The position numbers were made by a program, and so were the translations under genes. The notes beneath the pieces are model-generated. The model searched no databases. It was not told the DNA's origin and saw nothing but the letters and a program-made list of their open reading frames with translations. This document shows positions 7,764-17,013 of a stretch of DNA of 40,439 bases, one piece after another; within the stretch, counting starts at the first letter, position 1, and each line of letters begins with the position of its first letter. The DNA comes from Chitinophagales bacterium (GTDB lineage: Bacteria; Bacteroidota; Bacteroidia; Chitinophagales; JADIYW01): positions 5,301 to 45,739 of the forward strand of contig JAGNZZ010000018.1 of NCBI GenBank assembly GCA_017984135.1. Direction: 5' to 3'.

Positions 7764-9275
7764 ATGGGAAAAAATGCAGAATTATTAGATAACGATGCGT
7801 TGAGCATCGATAAGGAAGTATATATTGCAGATGCAATTAACGGACACCCTAAGCAATTAGCGTTATTGTTTTTCACAGAAATGTGGGAACGTTTTTCGTT
7901 TTATGGAATGCGTGCGTTATTGGTTTTGTTTATGGTGCACCAATTGCATTATGCCGATGTTAAAGCCAACTTAATTTATGGAACTTATACCGCATTGGTT
8001 TATTTAATGCCATTATTTGGTGGTATCGCTGCTGATAAAATATTGGGCTACCGAAAAGCCATTATTTTAGGTGGAATATTAATGGCATTAGGCCATTTAA
8101 TTTTGGCCATTCCAACAGAATGGTCATTTTTTGCAGGCATGGCTTTTTTAATTTCTGGAAATGGCTTTTTTAAGCCAAATATCTCTACCATGGTTGGTAA
8201 ATTATATCGGCCAGGCGACTCTAGACGAGATGGTGCCTTTTCTATTTTTTATATGGGTGTAAATTTAGGCGCAGCCATAGGTGGTTTAATTTGTGGCTAT
8301 GTTGGTCAAAAAATAAATTGGCATTATGGTTTTGGACTGGCTGGAATTTTTATGGTGGTAGGATTAATCACATTTATTTTCGGACAAAAAACACTAGGAA
8401 ACATTGGATTGACACCTAAAAATGAACAAGGAACAGATATAAGCAAGCAAAATCAATTTTTAATTATTTTAGCTTCACTAATAATTATTCCCGTTTTTAT
8501 TTACTTATTTAACAATTATACATTAATGGGAAAAATTATGTTCCCAATTTGCATTACTGCCACTATTGCTATGTTGGTAATCGCCCTTAAGCAAGAGGTA
8601 GAAGCAAGAAATAAAATGCTTACCGCCATTGTTTTAGTGGCATTTTCAGTGTTGTTTTGGGCATTTTATGAGCAAGGCGGAGGTTCATTAAATTTATATA
8701 CAGAACGCAATGTAAATACATTTGGATTTCCAGCTGCCTCTATCAATAACTTCATCAACCCTTTCTATATTATTCTATTGAGTTTCCCATTTGCTTGGTG
8801 GTGGTTATGGTTGTCTCAACGCGATAAAGAACCTTCCACACCAATGAAATTTAGTTTATCATTCTTTCAGTTAGGATTAGGATTTCTGTTATTTGTTGTT
8901 GGTGCAAAACTAGCTTTAAACGGACGTGTTGATTTTCATTGGTATGCGTTGGGATATTTATTGCTCACCACCGGCGAACTTTGCATTTCACCAATAGGTT
9001 TATCAATGATAACCAAATTATCACCACCAAAATTTACCGGCATGATGATGGGATTTTGGTTTTTAGCATCAGCATTAGGACAACATTTAGCAGGTGTCAT
9101 TGGTACTCTAATGGCAATCCCTTCGGAAGGAGGAGAAACCACAATTTCCGCAGCAGATTCTTTAGGAATTTATAGTGGGGTATTTATGAAGATTTTCTAT
9201 GTATCAGTGGGTGGAGGAATTGCATTATTAATTTTGGTTCCTTTGTTGAAAAAATGGATGGGCAATTCAAAATAA
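7764..9275 (+). CDS. POT/PTR2-family proton-dependent oligopeptide transporter
   Basis: This is a major facilitator superfamily importer of di- and tripeptides driven by protons, in the inner membrane. The product is about 503 residues with some twelve or more hydrophobic segments. The POT signature is clear at the N-terminus (FFTEMWERFSFYGMRALL, residues about 36-53, containing the ExxER-type motif) and in the loop GNGFFKPNISTMVG. Late segments such as LLTTGELCISPIGLSM also fit the family. The start is the ATG at 7764, just after an in-frame TTG. Its neighbours downstream act on diaminopimelate-containing material, so import of cell-wall peptides is possible but not shown. Confidence 0.93.
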   Translation: MGKNAELLDNDALSIDKEVYIADAINGHPKQLALLFFTEMWERFSFYGMRALLVLFMVHQLHYADVKANLIYGTYTALVYLMPLFGGIAADKILGYRKAIILGGILMALGHLILAIPTEWSFFAGMAFLISGNGFFKPNISTMVGKLYRPGDSRRDGAFSIFYMGVNLGAAIGGLICGYVGQKINWHYGFGLAGIFMVVGLITFIFGQKTLGNIGLTPKNEQGTDISKQNQFLIILASLIIIPVFIYLFNNYTLMGKIMFPICITATIAMLVIALKQEVEARNKMLTAIVLVAFSVLFWAFYEQGGGSLNLYTERNVNTFGFPAASINNFINPFYIILLSFPFAWWWLWLSQRDKEPSTPMKFSLSFFQLGLGFLLFVVGAKLALNGRVDFHWYALGYLLLTTGELCISPIGLSMITKLSPPKFTGMMMGFWFLASALGQHLAGVIGTLMAIPSEGGETTISAADSLGIYSGVFMKIFYVSVGGGIALLILVPLLKKWMGNSK

Positions 9276-9311
9276 TGAACTAAAAACGAGTTTTTTACGT
9301 TAAATTAGGAT

Positions 9312-9800
9312 ATGAAATTTGGTGGTAAAATATTGACACTAATCGGTATAGTCTTAATCTTTGGATATTTTATCTATGATTCATTTAGAGTACCCACTGC
9401 ATCCAATCCGGAAGCCATTATTATGGTTGGAAATGATACATTAGGTCGCGACTGGGGTGCACAAGCAGCACAATTGGAACAGGCATCCTTTAATAATAGA
9501 TACGGCACCTCTGAAGAAAATGCAAATGCGGCCAACCCAAATCTTTATGGCACTGGACCTTTAATCAACGAATCGAACGATCCATATTTACAGGATAAAT
9601 TTAATTCAGCCGATTATTCCACAGAAATGTCTCTGGATGGTCGTGAAATTGTAACCGATTATAATAATCCTTTTGGAAAAACCTCGTTTGATGAGGAAGA
9701 GATGGAAGAACAAAATTCGTTGTTATACAACAACGAAGAACGCTATAAAACTCGACATCAAACAGAAGTTGGCGAACCTCAAATGCGATATAAAGATTGA
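9312..9800 (+). CDS. Membrane-anchored protein of unknown function
   Basis: The 162-residue product has one N-terminal transmembrane segment (about residues 7-24). A polar, acidic tail rich in Asn, Glu and Tyr follows, presumably periplasmic. I do not recognise a domain. Its TGA overlaps the ATG of the next gene (TGATG), so translation of the L,D-transpeptidase-family enzyme is probably coupled to it. A role as partner or anchor for that enzyme is an inference from coupling only. Confidence 0.75.
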   Translation: MKFGGKILTLIGIVLIFGYFIYDSFRVPTASNPEAIIMVGNDTLGRDWGAQAAQLEQASFNNRYGTSEENANAANPNLYGTGPLINESNDPYLQDKFNSADYSTEMSLDGREIVTDYNNPFGKTSFDEEEMEEQNSLLYNNEERYKTRHQTEVGEPQMRYKD

Positions 9801-10546
9801 TGGTGCTAAGTTTTCTTTTCATCCTCACATTACTGTTTCCATCTTTCATGAAACAAGATAATTTTATTCAACATCAATTGCAGTTTAAACGTGTGGAAGA
9901 AGCCAAACGCAAACATCATGCTGCTGTAACTGACTTGTTTGCAAAAAAAGGCTTTCCGTTTCCCACAAAACAACTTTATTTACGCGCCTTTAAACAAGAA
10001 CAACTTCTTGAAGTTTGGGCAAGTAATGATGTGCAATATCAACTTATTAAAACATATAAATTTACAGCATTTTCGGGTAATTTAGGGCCAAAAATTAAAG
10101 AAGGCGATAGGCAAATTCCAGAAGGATTTTATCAACTTGAAACCTTCAATCCATTGAGTATTTTTCATTTATCTTTTAAAGTAAATTACCCTAACGAATG
10201 CGATAAAATACGAAATAAAAACGTTACATATTTAGGTGGAGATATTTACATTCATGGGAAAAATAAAACCATTGGTTGCATTCCACTAGGGAATAAAAAT
10301 ATAAGTGAATTATATTGGATATGTGTCAATTCATTCTCTATAAACTCAAAAATTCCGATTCATATTTTTCCGTGTAAAATGGACGAAAAAAACATGCAAA
10401 ATCTCTATGACCAATTTCCGGAAAATAATATTTTTTGGCAAAGCTTACAACCTATTTATCGTTTCTTCCAATCGCATAAAATGTTAGGTGAAATTACGGG
10501 TTGCGATAGTCTTGGAAATTATGAATTAGCTATTCCTTGGGATTGA
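9800..10546 (+). CDS. YafK/DpaA-like murein L,D-transpeptidase-family protein
   Basis: The product, 248 residues, begins with a hydrophobic signal segment and is predicted to be exported. The YkuD catalytic motif is visible as HGKNKTIGC with His about 152 and Cys about 160. The surrounding wording (PEGFY, ETFNPLSIFHLSF, NYPNECDK, LGGDIYIHG, IPLGN) matches the YafK branch of the family, whose E. coli member DpaA/LdtF releases Braun lipoprotein from peptidoglycan rather than making crosslinks. Whether this protein cleaves or forms bonds to diaminopimelate is unknown. The start overlaps the stop of the preceding gene by one base, and lysA follows. Confidence 0.88.
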   Translation: MVLSFLFILTLLFPSFMKQDNFIQHQLQFKRVEEAKRKHHAAVTDLFAKKGFPFPTKQLYLRAFKQEQLLEVWASNDVQYQLIKTYKFTAFSGNLGPKIKEGDRQIPEGFYQLETFNPLSIFHLSFKVNYPNECDKIRNKNVTYLGGDIYIHGKNKTIGCIPLGNKNISELYWICVNSFSINSKIPIHIFPCKMDEKNMQNLYDQFPENNIFWQSLQPIYRFFQSHKMLGEITGCDSLGNYELAIPWD

Positions 10547-10617
10547 ATTATTAACCTTTCAATAAATCTAAAATCTAAAATCAATAAGTATCTTAGCATA
10601 CTAATTTTTAAAAATAA

Positions 10618-11850
10618 ATGGAATTAAAAAACGGGCAATATCAAATTGGAGGTGTAAATGTACTTGAATTGTGTAAAGAATATGGAACACCACTATATGT
10701 GTATGATGCAGCAATCATTGAACGACAATACAATCGATTAAAAAATGCGTTCGGAAAAACTAAAGTAGATATTCATTACGCTTGCAAGGCATTGAACAAT
10801 ATTTCAGTATTGAAGTTTATAAAAAATTTAGGTGGAAGTTTAGATACCGTTTCCATTCAAGAAGTTCAATTGGGCTTAAAAGCAGGCTTTGAACCTAACG
10901 ATATTATGTACACACCGAATTGTGTAAATATCGATGAGATTAATCGTGCTGTTGGGTTTGGTGTAAATATTAATATCGACAATCTTTCTATTTTAGAACA
11001 GTTTGGCAATTTATATAAAGACACGTATCCGGTTTGCGTGCGCATCAATCCACATATTATGGCAGGTGGCAATCAAAAAATTTCCACCGGACATATCGAT
11101 TCTAAGTTTGGAATATCTATTTATCAATTGCGACATTTAGAACGTGTTGTAAAATCTACCAATTTAAAAGTAGTAGGTTTGCACATGCATACTGGCTCTG
11201 ATATTTTAGATGCCGATGTTTTTTTACGTGGAGCTGATATTTTATTTGAAGCTGCTCAAAACTTTAAAGACTTAGAATATTTGGATTTTGGAAGTGGATT
11301 TAAAGTAAAATATCACGACAACGACAACACTACAAATATCGAAGATTTAGGCGCAAAAATTAGCGATCGTTTTCAAGAATTTTGTGCCAACTATGGCAAA
11401 GAACTTACCTTAGTATTTGAACCTGGTAAATTTATGGTGAGTGAAAGCGGTTTCTTATTCGTTCGTACCAATGTTATTAAACAAACGACAGCCACTGTTT
11501 TTGCAGGTGTCGATTCTGGTCAAAATCATTTAATTCGACCGATGATGTACGATGCATATCACCACATCACAAATATATCCAATCCAAATGGTGTGCAACG
11601 CATATACACAGTGGTCGGTTACATTTGTGAAACGGATACCTTTGGCTGGGATCGTCAGCTCAACGAAGTACGTGAAGGCGATATCTTAGCCTTGCACAAT
11701 GCTGGTGCTTACGGCTATTCCATGTCTTCGAACTACAATTCACGCTATCGTCCAGCAGAAGTACTCATACACAATGGTTCTGCTAAGCTTATTCGTCGCC
11801 GTGAAAACCTCGATGACCTATTAGCTACACAAATTGAAGTAGAATTTTAA
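10618..11850 (+). CDS. lysA: Diaminopimelate decarboxylase
   Basis: This PLP enzyme converts meso-diaminopimelate to L-lysine, the last step of lysine synthesis. The 410-residue product has the group IV decarboxylase fold: PLP lysine 57 in HYACKALN, the HMHTGSD segment, the glycine-rich phosphate loop DFGSGFKV, EPGKFMVSESG, and the substrate-binding CETDTFGWDR and NAGAYGYSMSS segments. A near-consensus box (TATCTTAG, 10589-10596) precedes the ATG. It lies just downstream of a YafK-like enzyme that also deals with diaminopimelate-containing murein. Confidence 0.95.
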   Translation: MELKNGQYQIGGVNVLELCKEYGTPLYVYDAAIIERQYNRLKNAFGKTKVDIHYACKALNNISVLKFIKNLGGSLDTVSIQEVQLGLKAGFEPNDIMYTPNCVNIDEINRAVGFGVNINIDNLSILEQFGNLYKDTYPVCVRINPHIMAGGNQKISTGHIDSKFGISIYQLRHLERVVKSTNLKVVGLHMHTGSDILDADVFLRGADILFEAAQNFKDLEYLDFGSGFKVKYHDNDNTTNIEDLGAKISDRFQEFCANYGKELTLVFEPGKFMVSESGFLFVRTNVIKQTTATVFAGVDSGQNHLIRPMMYDAYHHITNISNPNGVQRIYTVVGYICETDTFGWDRQLNEVREGDILALHNAGAYGYSMSSNYNSRYRPAEVLIHNGSAKLIRRRENLDDLLATQIEVEF

Positions 11851-11946
11851 TCTCCATTTTTTTTTAAAAATATGATAGTAGAATAGTTTAACCTTTTCTT
11901 ATTACTCTATAAAGTCGATATACTGTTAGAATTTTAAATCAATTTG

Positions 11947-11954
11947 TATATTTG
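11947..11954 (+). promoter_or_regulatory. TAnnTTTG promoter box for the cysC operon
   Basis: TATATTTG lies 26 nt before the cysC ATG and is the likely promoter for cysC-cysD-cysN. Confidence 0.5.
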
Positions 11955-11980
11955 TTACGTTTTAAAACGAAGAAAGATAA

Positions 11981-12592
11981 ATGACAGAAAACGATTCCAA
12001 TATTCATCCCATCTTTAACCAAATACTTCAACGTGCAGATAAAGAAAAATTGTTGCATCAAAAAGCCATTTGTATTTGGATGACCGGCTTGTCAGGTTCC
12101 GGAAAATCTACCATTGCTCAAGGGCTTGAACGAAGATTACACCACGAAGGTTTTTTAACGTCTATTTTAGATGGCGATAATGTGCGAACTGGTATTAATA
12201 AAAATTTAGGTTTTAGTGAAGAAGATAGAATTGAAAACATTCGTCGTATTGCTGAAATCAATAAACTCTTATTACAAAATGGAATTATAACGATAAATAG
12301 TTTTGTAAGTCCAACAAAGGATATACGCCTATTAGCTCAACAAATTATTGGCGAACCAGATTTTTGTGAAATATATATCAATGCCAGTTTTGATACTTGT
12401 GCTCAACGTGATGTCAAAGGATTGTATAAAAAAGCATTGAATGGCGAAATCAAAAATTTTACCGGTTTAGATGCACCATTTGAAGCTCCTGAAAATCCGG
12501 CATTAGAAATTAAAACAGAAGAACAAACCATTGAAGAAAGTATAGAAACGATATACCAATTTATCATTTCAAAAATCAAATCTATCAACTAA
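11981..12592 (+). CDS. cysC: Adenylylsulfate (APS) kinase
   Basis: CysC phosphorylates APS to PAPS, the activated sulfate used for reduction or sulfation. The 203-residue product has a Walker A motif at residues 36-43 (GLSGSGKS), the DGDNVR segment near 68, and the GFSEEDRIENIRR segment that binds APS. An INSFVSPTKDIR segment and a KGLYKKA segment complete the signature. It begins a same-strand set with cysD and cysN. Confidence 0.95.
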   Translation: MTENDSNIHPIFNQILQRADKEKLLHQKAICIWMTGLSGSGKSTIAQGLERRLHHEGFLTSILDGDNVRTGINKNLGFSEEDRIENIRRIAEINKLLLQNGIITINSFVSPTKDIRLLAQQIIGEPDFCEIYINASFDTCAQRDVKGLYKKALNGEIKNFTGLDAPFEAPENPALEIKTEEQTIEESIETIYQFIISKIKSIN

Positions 12593-12607
12593 CTCATCAC
12601 TTTAAAT

Positions 12608-13513
12608 ATGAACGACTATCACTTAAATCATTTAAAAGAATTAGAATCAGAATCTATATTTGTTTTGCGAGAAGTGGCATCTCAATTTGAAAATCCTTGT
12701 TTATTATTTTCAGGCGGCAAAGATTCTATTACAGTTTTACATTTAGCACTAAAAGCTTTTTATCCAGCAAGCATTCCATTTACATTATTACACATAGATA
12801 CAGGACATAATTTCCAAGAAACGATTGATTTTAGAGACGAATTGGTGAAAAAACATGGCTTGCGTTTAATTGTGGCTTCCGTGCAAGATGCCATTGATAG
12901 CGGAATGGTACGTGAAGAGAAAGGATTTACAGCTTCTCGAAATGCATTGCAAATAGCACCATTATTAGATGCTATTGAAAAACATAAATTTGATTGTGCC
13001 ATTGGTGGTGCGCGCCGTGATGAGGAAAAAGCCAGAGCTAAAGAACGTTTCTTTTCACATAGAGATGAGTTCGGACAATGGGATCCTAAAAACCAACGCC
13101 CAGAACTATGGAATATTTTTAACGGAAGAAAAAACATAGGCGAACATTTTAGAGTATTTCCCATTTCCAACTGGACTGAAATGGATGTTTGGCAATATAT
13201 TTATCAAGATAAAATTGACATTCCAAATTTATATTTTTCGCATAAACGAAAAGTATTTGAACGTGATGGCGTTTGGTATGCCGATAGTGAATATATGACC
13301 AAAAAAGAAAATGAAGTAGCGGAAGAACGCATTGTTCGTTTTAGAACCATTGGCGATATCAGCTGTACTGGAGCTGTTTTTTCCAATGCAGCAACCTTAG
13401 AAGATATTATCCAAGAAGTAGCTTCTTCTCGTACCACAGAACGCGGTACTCGTGCCGACGATAAACGCAGCGAAGCAGCTATGGAAGACAGAAAAAAACA
13501 AGGTTATTTTTAA
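12608..13513 (+). CDS. cysD: Sulfate adenylyltransferase subunit 2
   Basis: CysD is the ATP pyrophosphatase subunit that, with CysN, makes APS from sulfate and ATP. The 301-residue product has the PP-loop SGGKDS at 35-40 and conserved segments IDTGHNFQET, GGARRDEEKARAKER and FPISNWTEMDVW. The C-terminal tail (RTTERGTRADD, KKQGYF) is typical of the family. It lies 15 nt after cysC and about 60 nt before cysN. Identification is firm. Confidence 0.97.
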   Translation: MNDYHLNHLKELESESIFVLREVASQFENPCLLFSGGKDSITVLHLALKAFYPASIPFTLLHIDTGHNFQETIDFRDELVKKHGLRLIVASVQDAIDSGMVREEKGFTASRNALQIAPLLDAIEKHKFDCAIGGARRDEEKARAKERFFSHRDEFGQWDPKNQRPELWNIFNGRKNIGEHFRVFPISNWTEMDVWQYIYQDKIDIPNLYFSHKRKVFERDGVWYADSEYMTKKENEVAEERIVRFRTIGDISCTGAVFSNAATLEDIIQEVASSRTTERGTRADDKRSEAAMEDRKKQGYF

Positions 13514-13574
13514 AGGAAAAATTAAATAATTAAACAATGTAATAATATAATAAAATACGATTATTACATATTTT

Positions 13575-14891
13575 TTGATGAAAAAAAATATAAAAATGAC
13601 AACTACTGATACACCTCAAGACAATTTTGACAGCAAAGCATATTTAGATATGGAACTTCTTCGTTTCTCCACTGCGGGAAGTGTAGATGACGGAAAATCA
13701 ACCTTAATTGGCAGGCTTTTATACGATAGTAAATCCATCTTTCAAGACCAAATGGATGCCATTGAAGCCGCATCGCAAAAACGAGGTGAAGAATATGTAA
13801 ACCTAGCATTGCTTACCGATGGCTTGCGTGCCGAACGAGAACAAGGCATTACGATTGATGTCGCCTATCGATATTTCTCTACACCCAAAAGAAAATTTAT
13901 CATCGCCGATACACCAGGCCACATTCAATACACTCGAAATATGGTGACTGGTGCATCAACGGCCAACTTAGCCATAATTCTAGTTGATGCGCGTAAAGGT
14001 ATTATTGAACAAACTTATCGTCATTCATACATAGCTTCATTACTGCAAATTCCACATATTATTGTATGTATCAATAAAATGGATTTAGTAGATTGGGATG
14101 AAAAAACATTCCACAAAATTGTAAATGATTACAAAGCATTCGCCTCCAAATTAGATATTAAAGACGTTCATTTTATTCCTATTTCTGCTTTAGCCGGCGA
14201 TAACGTTGTTCATCGATCTGAAAATATGAATTGGTATAACGGACCAACATTAATGTATTTGTTAGAAACCATTCATATTGGCTCTGATTTGAATCATATC
14301 GACGCACGGTTTCCGGTGCAATTTGTAGTACGTCCTATGAAAAACGAATACCATGATTTCCGTGGTTATGCCGGAAGAATTGCCGGTGGCGTATTTCGTG
14401 TAGGCGATAAAGTAAAAACATTGCCAAGTGGATTCACTTCTAAAATAAAATCTATCGTTACCATGGATGGCGATTTACAAGAAGCCTTTGCACCTCAAAG
14501 TGTCACTATTACTTTGGAAGATGAAATTGATATATCGCGTGGAGATATGATAGTGCGTGAAAACAACGTGCCAACTGTTGAACAAGAATTTGACGTGATG
14601 TTATGCTGGATGAATGAAAAGAAAATGCAAAAACGCGGAAAATATATATTGCGTCACACTTCTAAAGAATGTAAATGCATTATAAATGAAGCGAAATACA
14701 AATTAAACATCAATACACTGCAACGGATTGAAGAGGATGTAGAAATTGAATTAAATGATATTGGTCGTGTTTCTATTCGTACAACAGTTCCTTTATTTTT
14801 TGACAGTTACCGAAAAAACAGAATTACAGGCAGTATCATTTTGGTAGATGAAATGACCAATGAAACCGTAGCAGCTGGTATGATTGTGTAA
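13575..14891 (+). CDS. cysN: Sulfate adenylyltransferase subunit 1 (GTPase)
   Basis: CysN is the EF-Tu-like GTPase that drives APS synthesis by CysD. The 438-residue product has G1 GSVDDGKS at residues 35-42, G3 DTPGH, and G4 NKMD, followed by the beta-barrel domains. It is a plain CysN without a fused CysC domain, consistent with the separate cysC upstream. An internal ATG at 13596 is an alternative start; the family alignment begins well after both. No cysH, sulfite reductase or sulfotransferase is visible nearby. Confidence 0.96.
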   Translation: MMKKNIKMTTTDTPQDNFDSKAYLDMELLRFSTAGSVDDGKSTLIGRLLYDSKSIFQDQMDAIEAASQKRGEEYVNLALLTDGLRAEREQGITIDVAYRYFSTPKRKFIIADTPGHIQYTRNMVTGASTANLAIILVDARKGIIEQTYRHSYIASLLQIPHIIVCINKMDLVDWDEKTFHKIVNDYKAFASKLDIKDVHFIPISALAGDNVVHRSENMNWYNGPTLMYLLETIHIGSDLNHIDARFPVQFVVRPMKNEYHDFRGYAGRIAGGVFRVGDKVKTLPSGFTSKIKSIVTMDGDLQEAFAPQSVTITLEDEIDISRGDMIVRENNVPTVEQEFDVMLCWMNEKKMQKRGKYILRHTSKECKCIINEAKYKLNINTLQRIEEDVEIELNDIGRVSIRTTVPLFFDSYRKNRITGSIILVDEMTNETVAAGMIV

Positions 14892-14958
14892 GGAATTAAA
14901 TATGATTAGGATATTTCACGTTATCCGTTATGTTGAATTAGTTTGATTATATAAAAAA

Positions 14959-15540
14959 ATGAAAAAAATCACTGTTTATTGTGGTGCCAATGTAGGCAAC
15001 AATCCCATTTTTGCGGAACAAGCTTACTTACTTGGAAAGACCTTGGCACAACAACAAATTGGCTTAGTTTATGGCGGTGGAAGAGTAGGTTTAATGGGCA
15101 TCATAGCCAATGCTGTGATGGAAAATGGAGGAGAAGTAATTGGAGTAATTCCACAGTTTTTATCCACGAAAGAAATAGAACACAACGACATTACTGAAGT
15201 CATCAAAGTGGATACCATGCATCAACGCAAATCTATTTTGTTCGATTTGTCTGATGCATTTATTGCCATGCCAGGTGGTTTTGGAACCATGGATGAATTG
15301 TTTGAAATGTTGACATGGGCGCAATTAGGCTTGCACAAAAAACCTATCGGGTTGCTAAACATCGATGGTTTTTATGATGCATTTTTAACAATGCTGACAA
15401 CTATGGTGAATAAACAATTCTTGCGAGTCGAAAACCAACAAATGCTGTTGCACAGTTCAGATATTCAAAGTTTGTTACATCAACTAAAAAACTATCAAGC
15501 ACCTGAAGTAACTAAATGGATATCCAAAGAAGATGTATAA
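14959..15540 (+). CDS. LOG-family nucleotide 5'-monophosphate phosphoribohydrolase (TIGR00730)
   Basis: The 193-residue Rossmann-fold protein has the LOG family signature: GGGRVGLMG near residue 40 and PGGFGTMDE in the middle. Family members remove ribose 5-phosphate from nucleoside monophosphates, best known as cytokinin activation in plants; bacterial members often act on AMP or pyrimidine nucleotides. The true substrate here is unknown. Its stop codon directly abuts the next start, so the two genes are probably translated together. Confidence 0.9.
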   Translation: MKKITVYCGANVGNNPIFAEQAYLLGKTLAQQQIGLVYGGGRVGLMGIIANAVMENGGEVIGVIPQFLSTKEIEHNDITEVIKVDTMHQRKSILFDLSDAFIAMPGGFGTMDELFEMLTWAQLGLHKKPIGLLNIDGFYDAFLTMLTTMVNKQFLRVENQQMLLHSSDIQSLLHQLKNYQAPEVTKWISKEDV

Positions 15541-16245
15541 ATGGAAAAAATAGATAGCATAAAATCTGTGTTTAATTGGAGTGGTGGAAAAGATTCAGCA
15601 TTAGCACTACATAAAATCCTTCAAGCAAATCAATATGAAGTAGTTTCGCTGCTAACAACCATCAACGAAATTACGGCTACATCATCCATTCATGGTATTC
15701 CACTCAATTTGTTACAAAAACAAGCAGATAGCATTGGCATACCACTTTATACAGTGACGCTTTCTGAACATACAAAAAACTATGAACAAGGAATGACGGA
15801 AGCAATTACTCATTTTAAAAATCAAAACGTCACTCATTTTATTTTTGGAGATATTTTTCTTGCAGATGTGAAAGCTTATCGAGAAAGTAAACTAAATCCA
15901 TTAGGCATTGAAGTAGTGGAGCCACTTTGGAGCAAAACATCCGAAGAAATTTTTAAAGAGTTCTTACAATCTGGTATTAAAAGTAAGATAATTGTTACAC
16001 AAGCAGACAAACTCGACCAATCATTTATAGGAATAGATTTAGATGAAAATTTTATGGAGAAGTTACCTGAAAGGGTAGATGTTTGTGGTGAAAATGGAGA
16101 ATATCATACATTCAGCTACGATGGACCAATTTTTAAAAAGAAAATTGAATTCGAAATTTCTGACATCAAAAAAATCACCTACACATTTAAAATGGATGAT
16201 GGAGAAATGAAAGATTTTGAATATTGGCAAGCCTTAATAAAATAA
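15541..16245 (+). CDS. DPH6-like ATP pyrophosphatase (diphthine-ammonia ligase family)
   Basis: The 234-residue product has a PP-loop, SGGKDS at 14-19, and the family motif GENGEYHTF near residue 183. The archaeal and eukaryotic relatives complete diphthamide on elongation factor 2. Bacteria have no diphthamide, so the bacterial substrate must be different and is not known. It starts immediately after the stop of the LOG-family gene. The family is clear, the reaction is not. Confidence 0.88.
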   Translation: MEKIDSIKSVFNWSGGKDSALALHKILQANQYEVVSLLTTINEITATSSIHGIPLNLLQKQADSIGIPLYTVTLSEHTKNYEQGMTEAITHFKNQNVTHFIFGDIFLADVKAYRESKLNPLGIEVVEPLWSKTSEEIFKEFLQSGIKSKIIVTQADKLDQSFIGIDLDENFMEKLPERVDVCGENGEYHTFSYDGPIFKKKIEFEISDIKKITYTFKMDDGEMKDFEYWQALIK

Positions 16246-16311
16246 AATTTTATAAAATAAAATAACACTCGTTTTTCAATCAATTTGTTTTACAAATGGA
16301 ATTGTTTGTAA

Positions 16312-16710
16312 TTATTTATCTAAAATCTTATTGAATAATAAAGAAATATTCGTGGAAATTTCTTGTTGGCTCTTTATCGTTTTTGCTTGATAGCTAAGTA
16401 AAAAAATAAAATTCTGTTCACGCTGTTGCATAATGGAATTCCATTCGTGCTTTTGTAGGCGAACACCTTCACGCAGAAGCCTTTTAATACGATTGCGATC
16501 TACTGCTTTTGAAAACAATTTTTTGGGAGCTACAAATGCAAATTGTGCCGGAACGGCACAATTTGATTCTACAGATTGGTAATATATTCTAATAATTGGA
16601 TTTTGAACAAAGGATTTTTTACTAAAAAGTGATTCTATTCGTTTGCTGCTTTTTAGACGCTCTTCATTGGTGAAGCTAAATCGATTTTGATGTTCTGTTC
16701 CAGCTATTAT
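16312..16710 (-). CDS. rnpA: Ribonuclease P protein component, with an apparent AUA start
   Basis: RnpA is the protein subunit of RNase P, which matures tRNA 5' ends with the RNA subunit. The frame covers the whole expected protein: FTNEERLKS near the N-terminus, [23 protein letters not shown] as family core with the RNR motif, and a short tail. No ATG, GTG or TTG occurs between the upstream in-frame TGA and the family N-terminus. The first TTG is at 16518, which would remove half the domain. The best start is an ATA at 16708-16710 that overlaps the rpmH stop (ATAA); the next ATA at 16705-16707 is also possible. Coupled re-initiation from rpmH is inferred. A base error in the assembly is the alternative. 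Confidence 0.85.
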   Translation of the reverse strand: MIAGTEHQNRFSFTNEERLKSSKRIESLFSKKSFVQNPIIRIYYQSVESNCAVPAQFAFVAPKKLFSKAVDRNRIKRLLREGVRLQKHEWNSIMQQREQNFIFLLSYQAKTIKSQQEISTNISLLFNKILDK

Positions 16711-16862
16711 TTTCCTTTTCTTTCGTCAGAGATAGATAATTTTTTTCTGCCTTTTGCACGACGTGCGTTCAATACAGCACGACCACCTTTTGTAGCCATT
16801 CGCTCACGGAAACCATGTTTGTTTTTTCTCTTTCTTACAGATGGTTGAAACGTTCTTTTCAT
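16707..16862 (-). CDS. rpmH: 50S ribosomal protein L34
   Basis: L34 is a small basic protein of the large ribosomal subunit. The 51-residue product starts MKRTFQPS, continues with [19 protein letters not shown] and ends with an ordinary basic tail, which matches L34 throughout. The ATG is at 16860-16862 and the TAA at 16707-16709. rnpA follows with an overlap, the classical rpmH-rnpA order. It is too short for many gene finders. Confidence 0.97.
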   Translation of the reverse strand: MKRTFQPSVRKRKNKHGFRERMATKGGRAVLNARRAKGRKKLSISDERKGK

Positions 16863-17013
16863 TGTATTTCAATTATAGAATTATAAAATGGATGAAAATA
16901 GAGTACTATACTCTAAAATTCGTTCCGAAATTTCGGAAAGCAAAGATACAAATTGAATTTAAAATTCTTCAACTTTAATTGTAGAATTCGCTAATTCCTT
17001 AATTATCTAATTG

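Noticed and set aside
7490..7876. Minus-strand 128-residue frame across the flippase-like and transporter gene boundary
   Set aside because: It overlaps two well-supported genes on the other strand and shows no domain or signal.
16290..16311. Terminator between the DPH6-like gene and rnpA
   Set aside because: TTACAAA/TTTGTAA forms only a weak AT stem without a clear T-run, so I do not list it.
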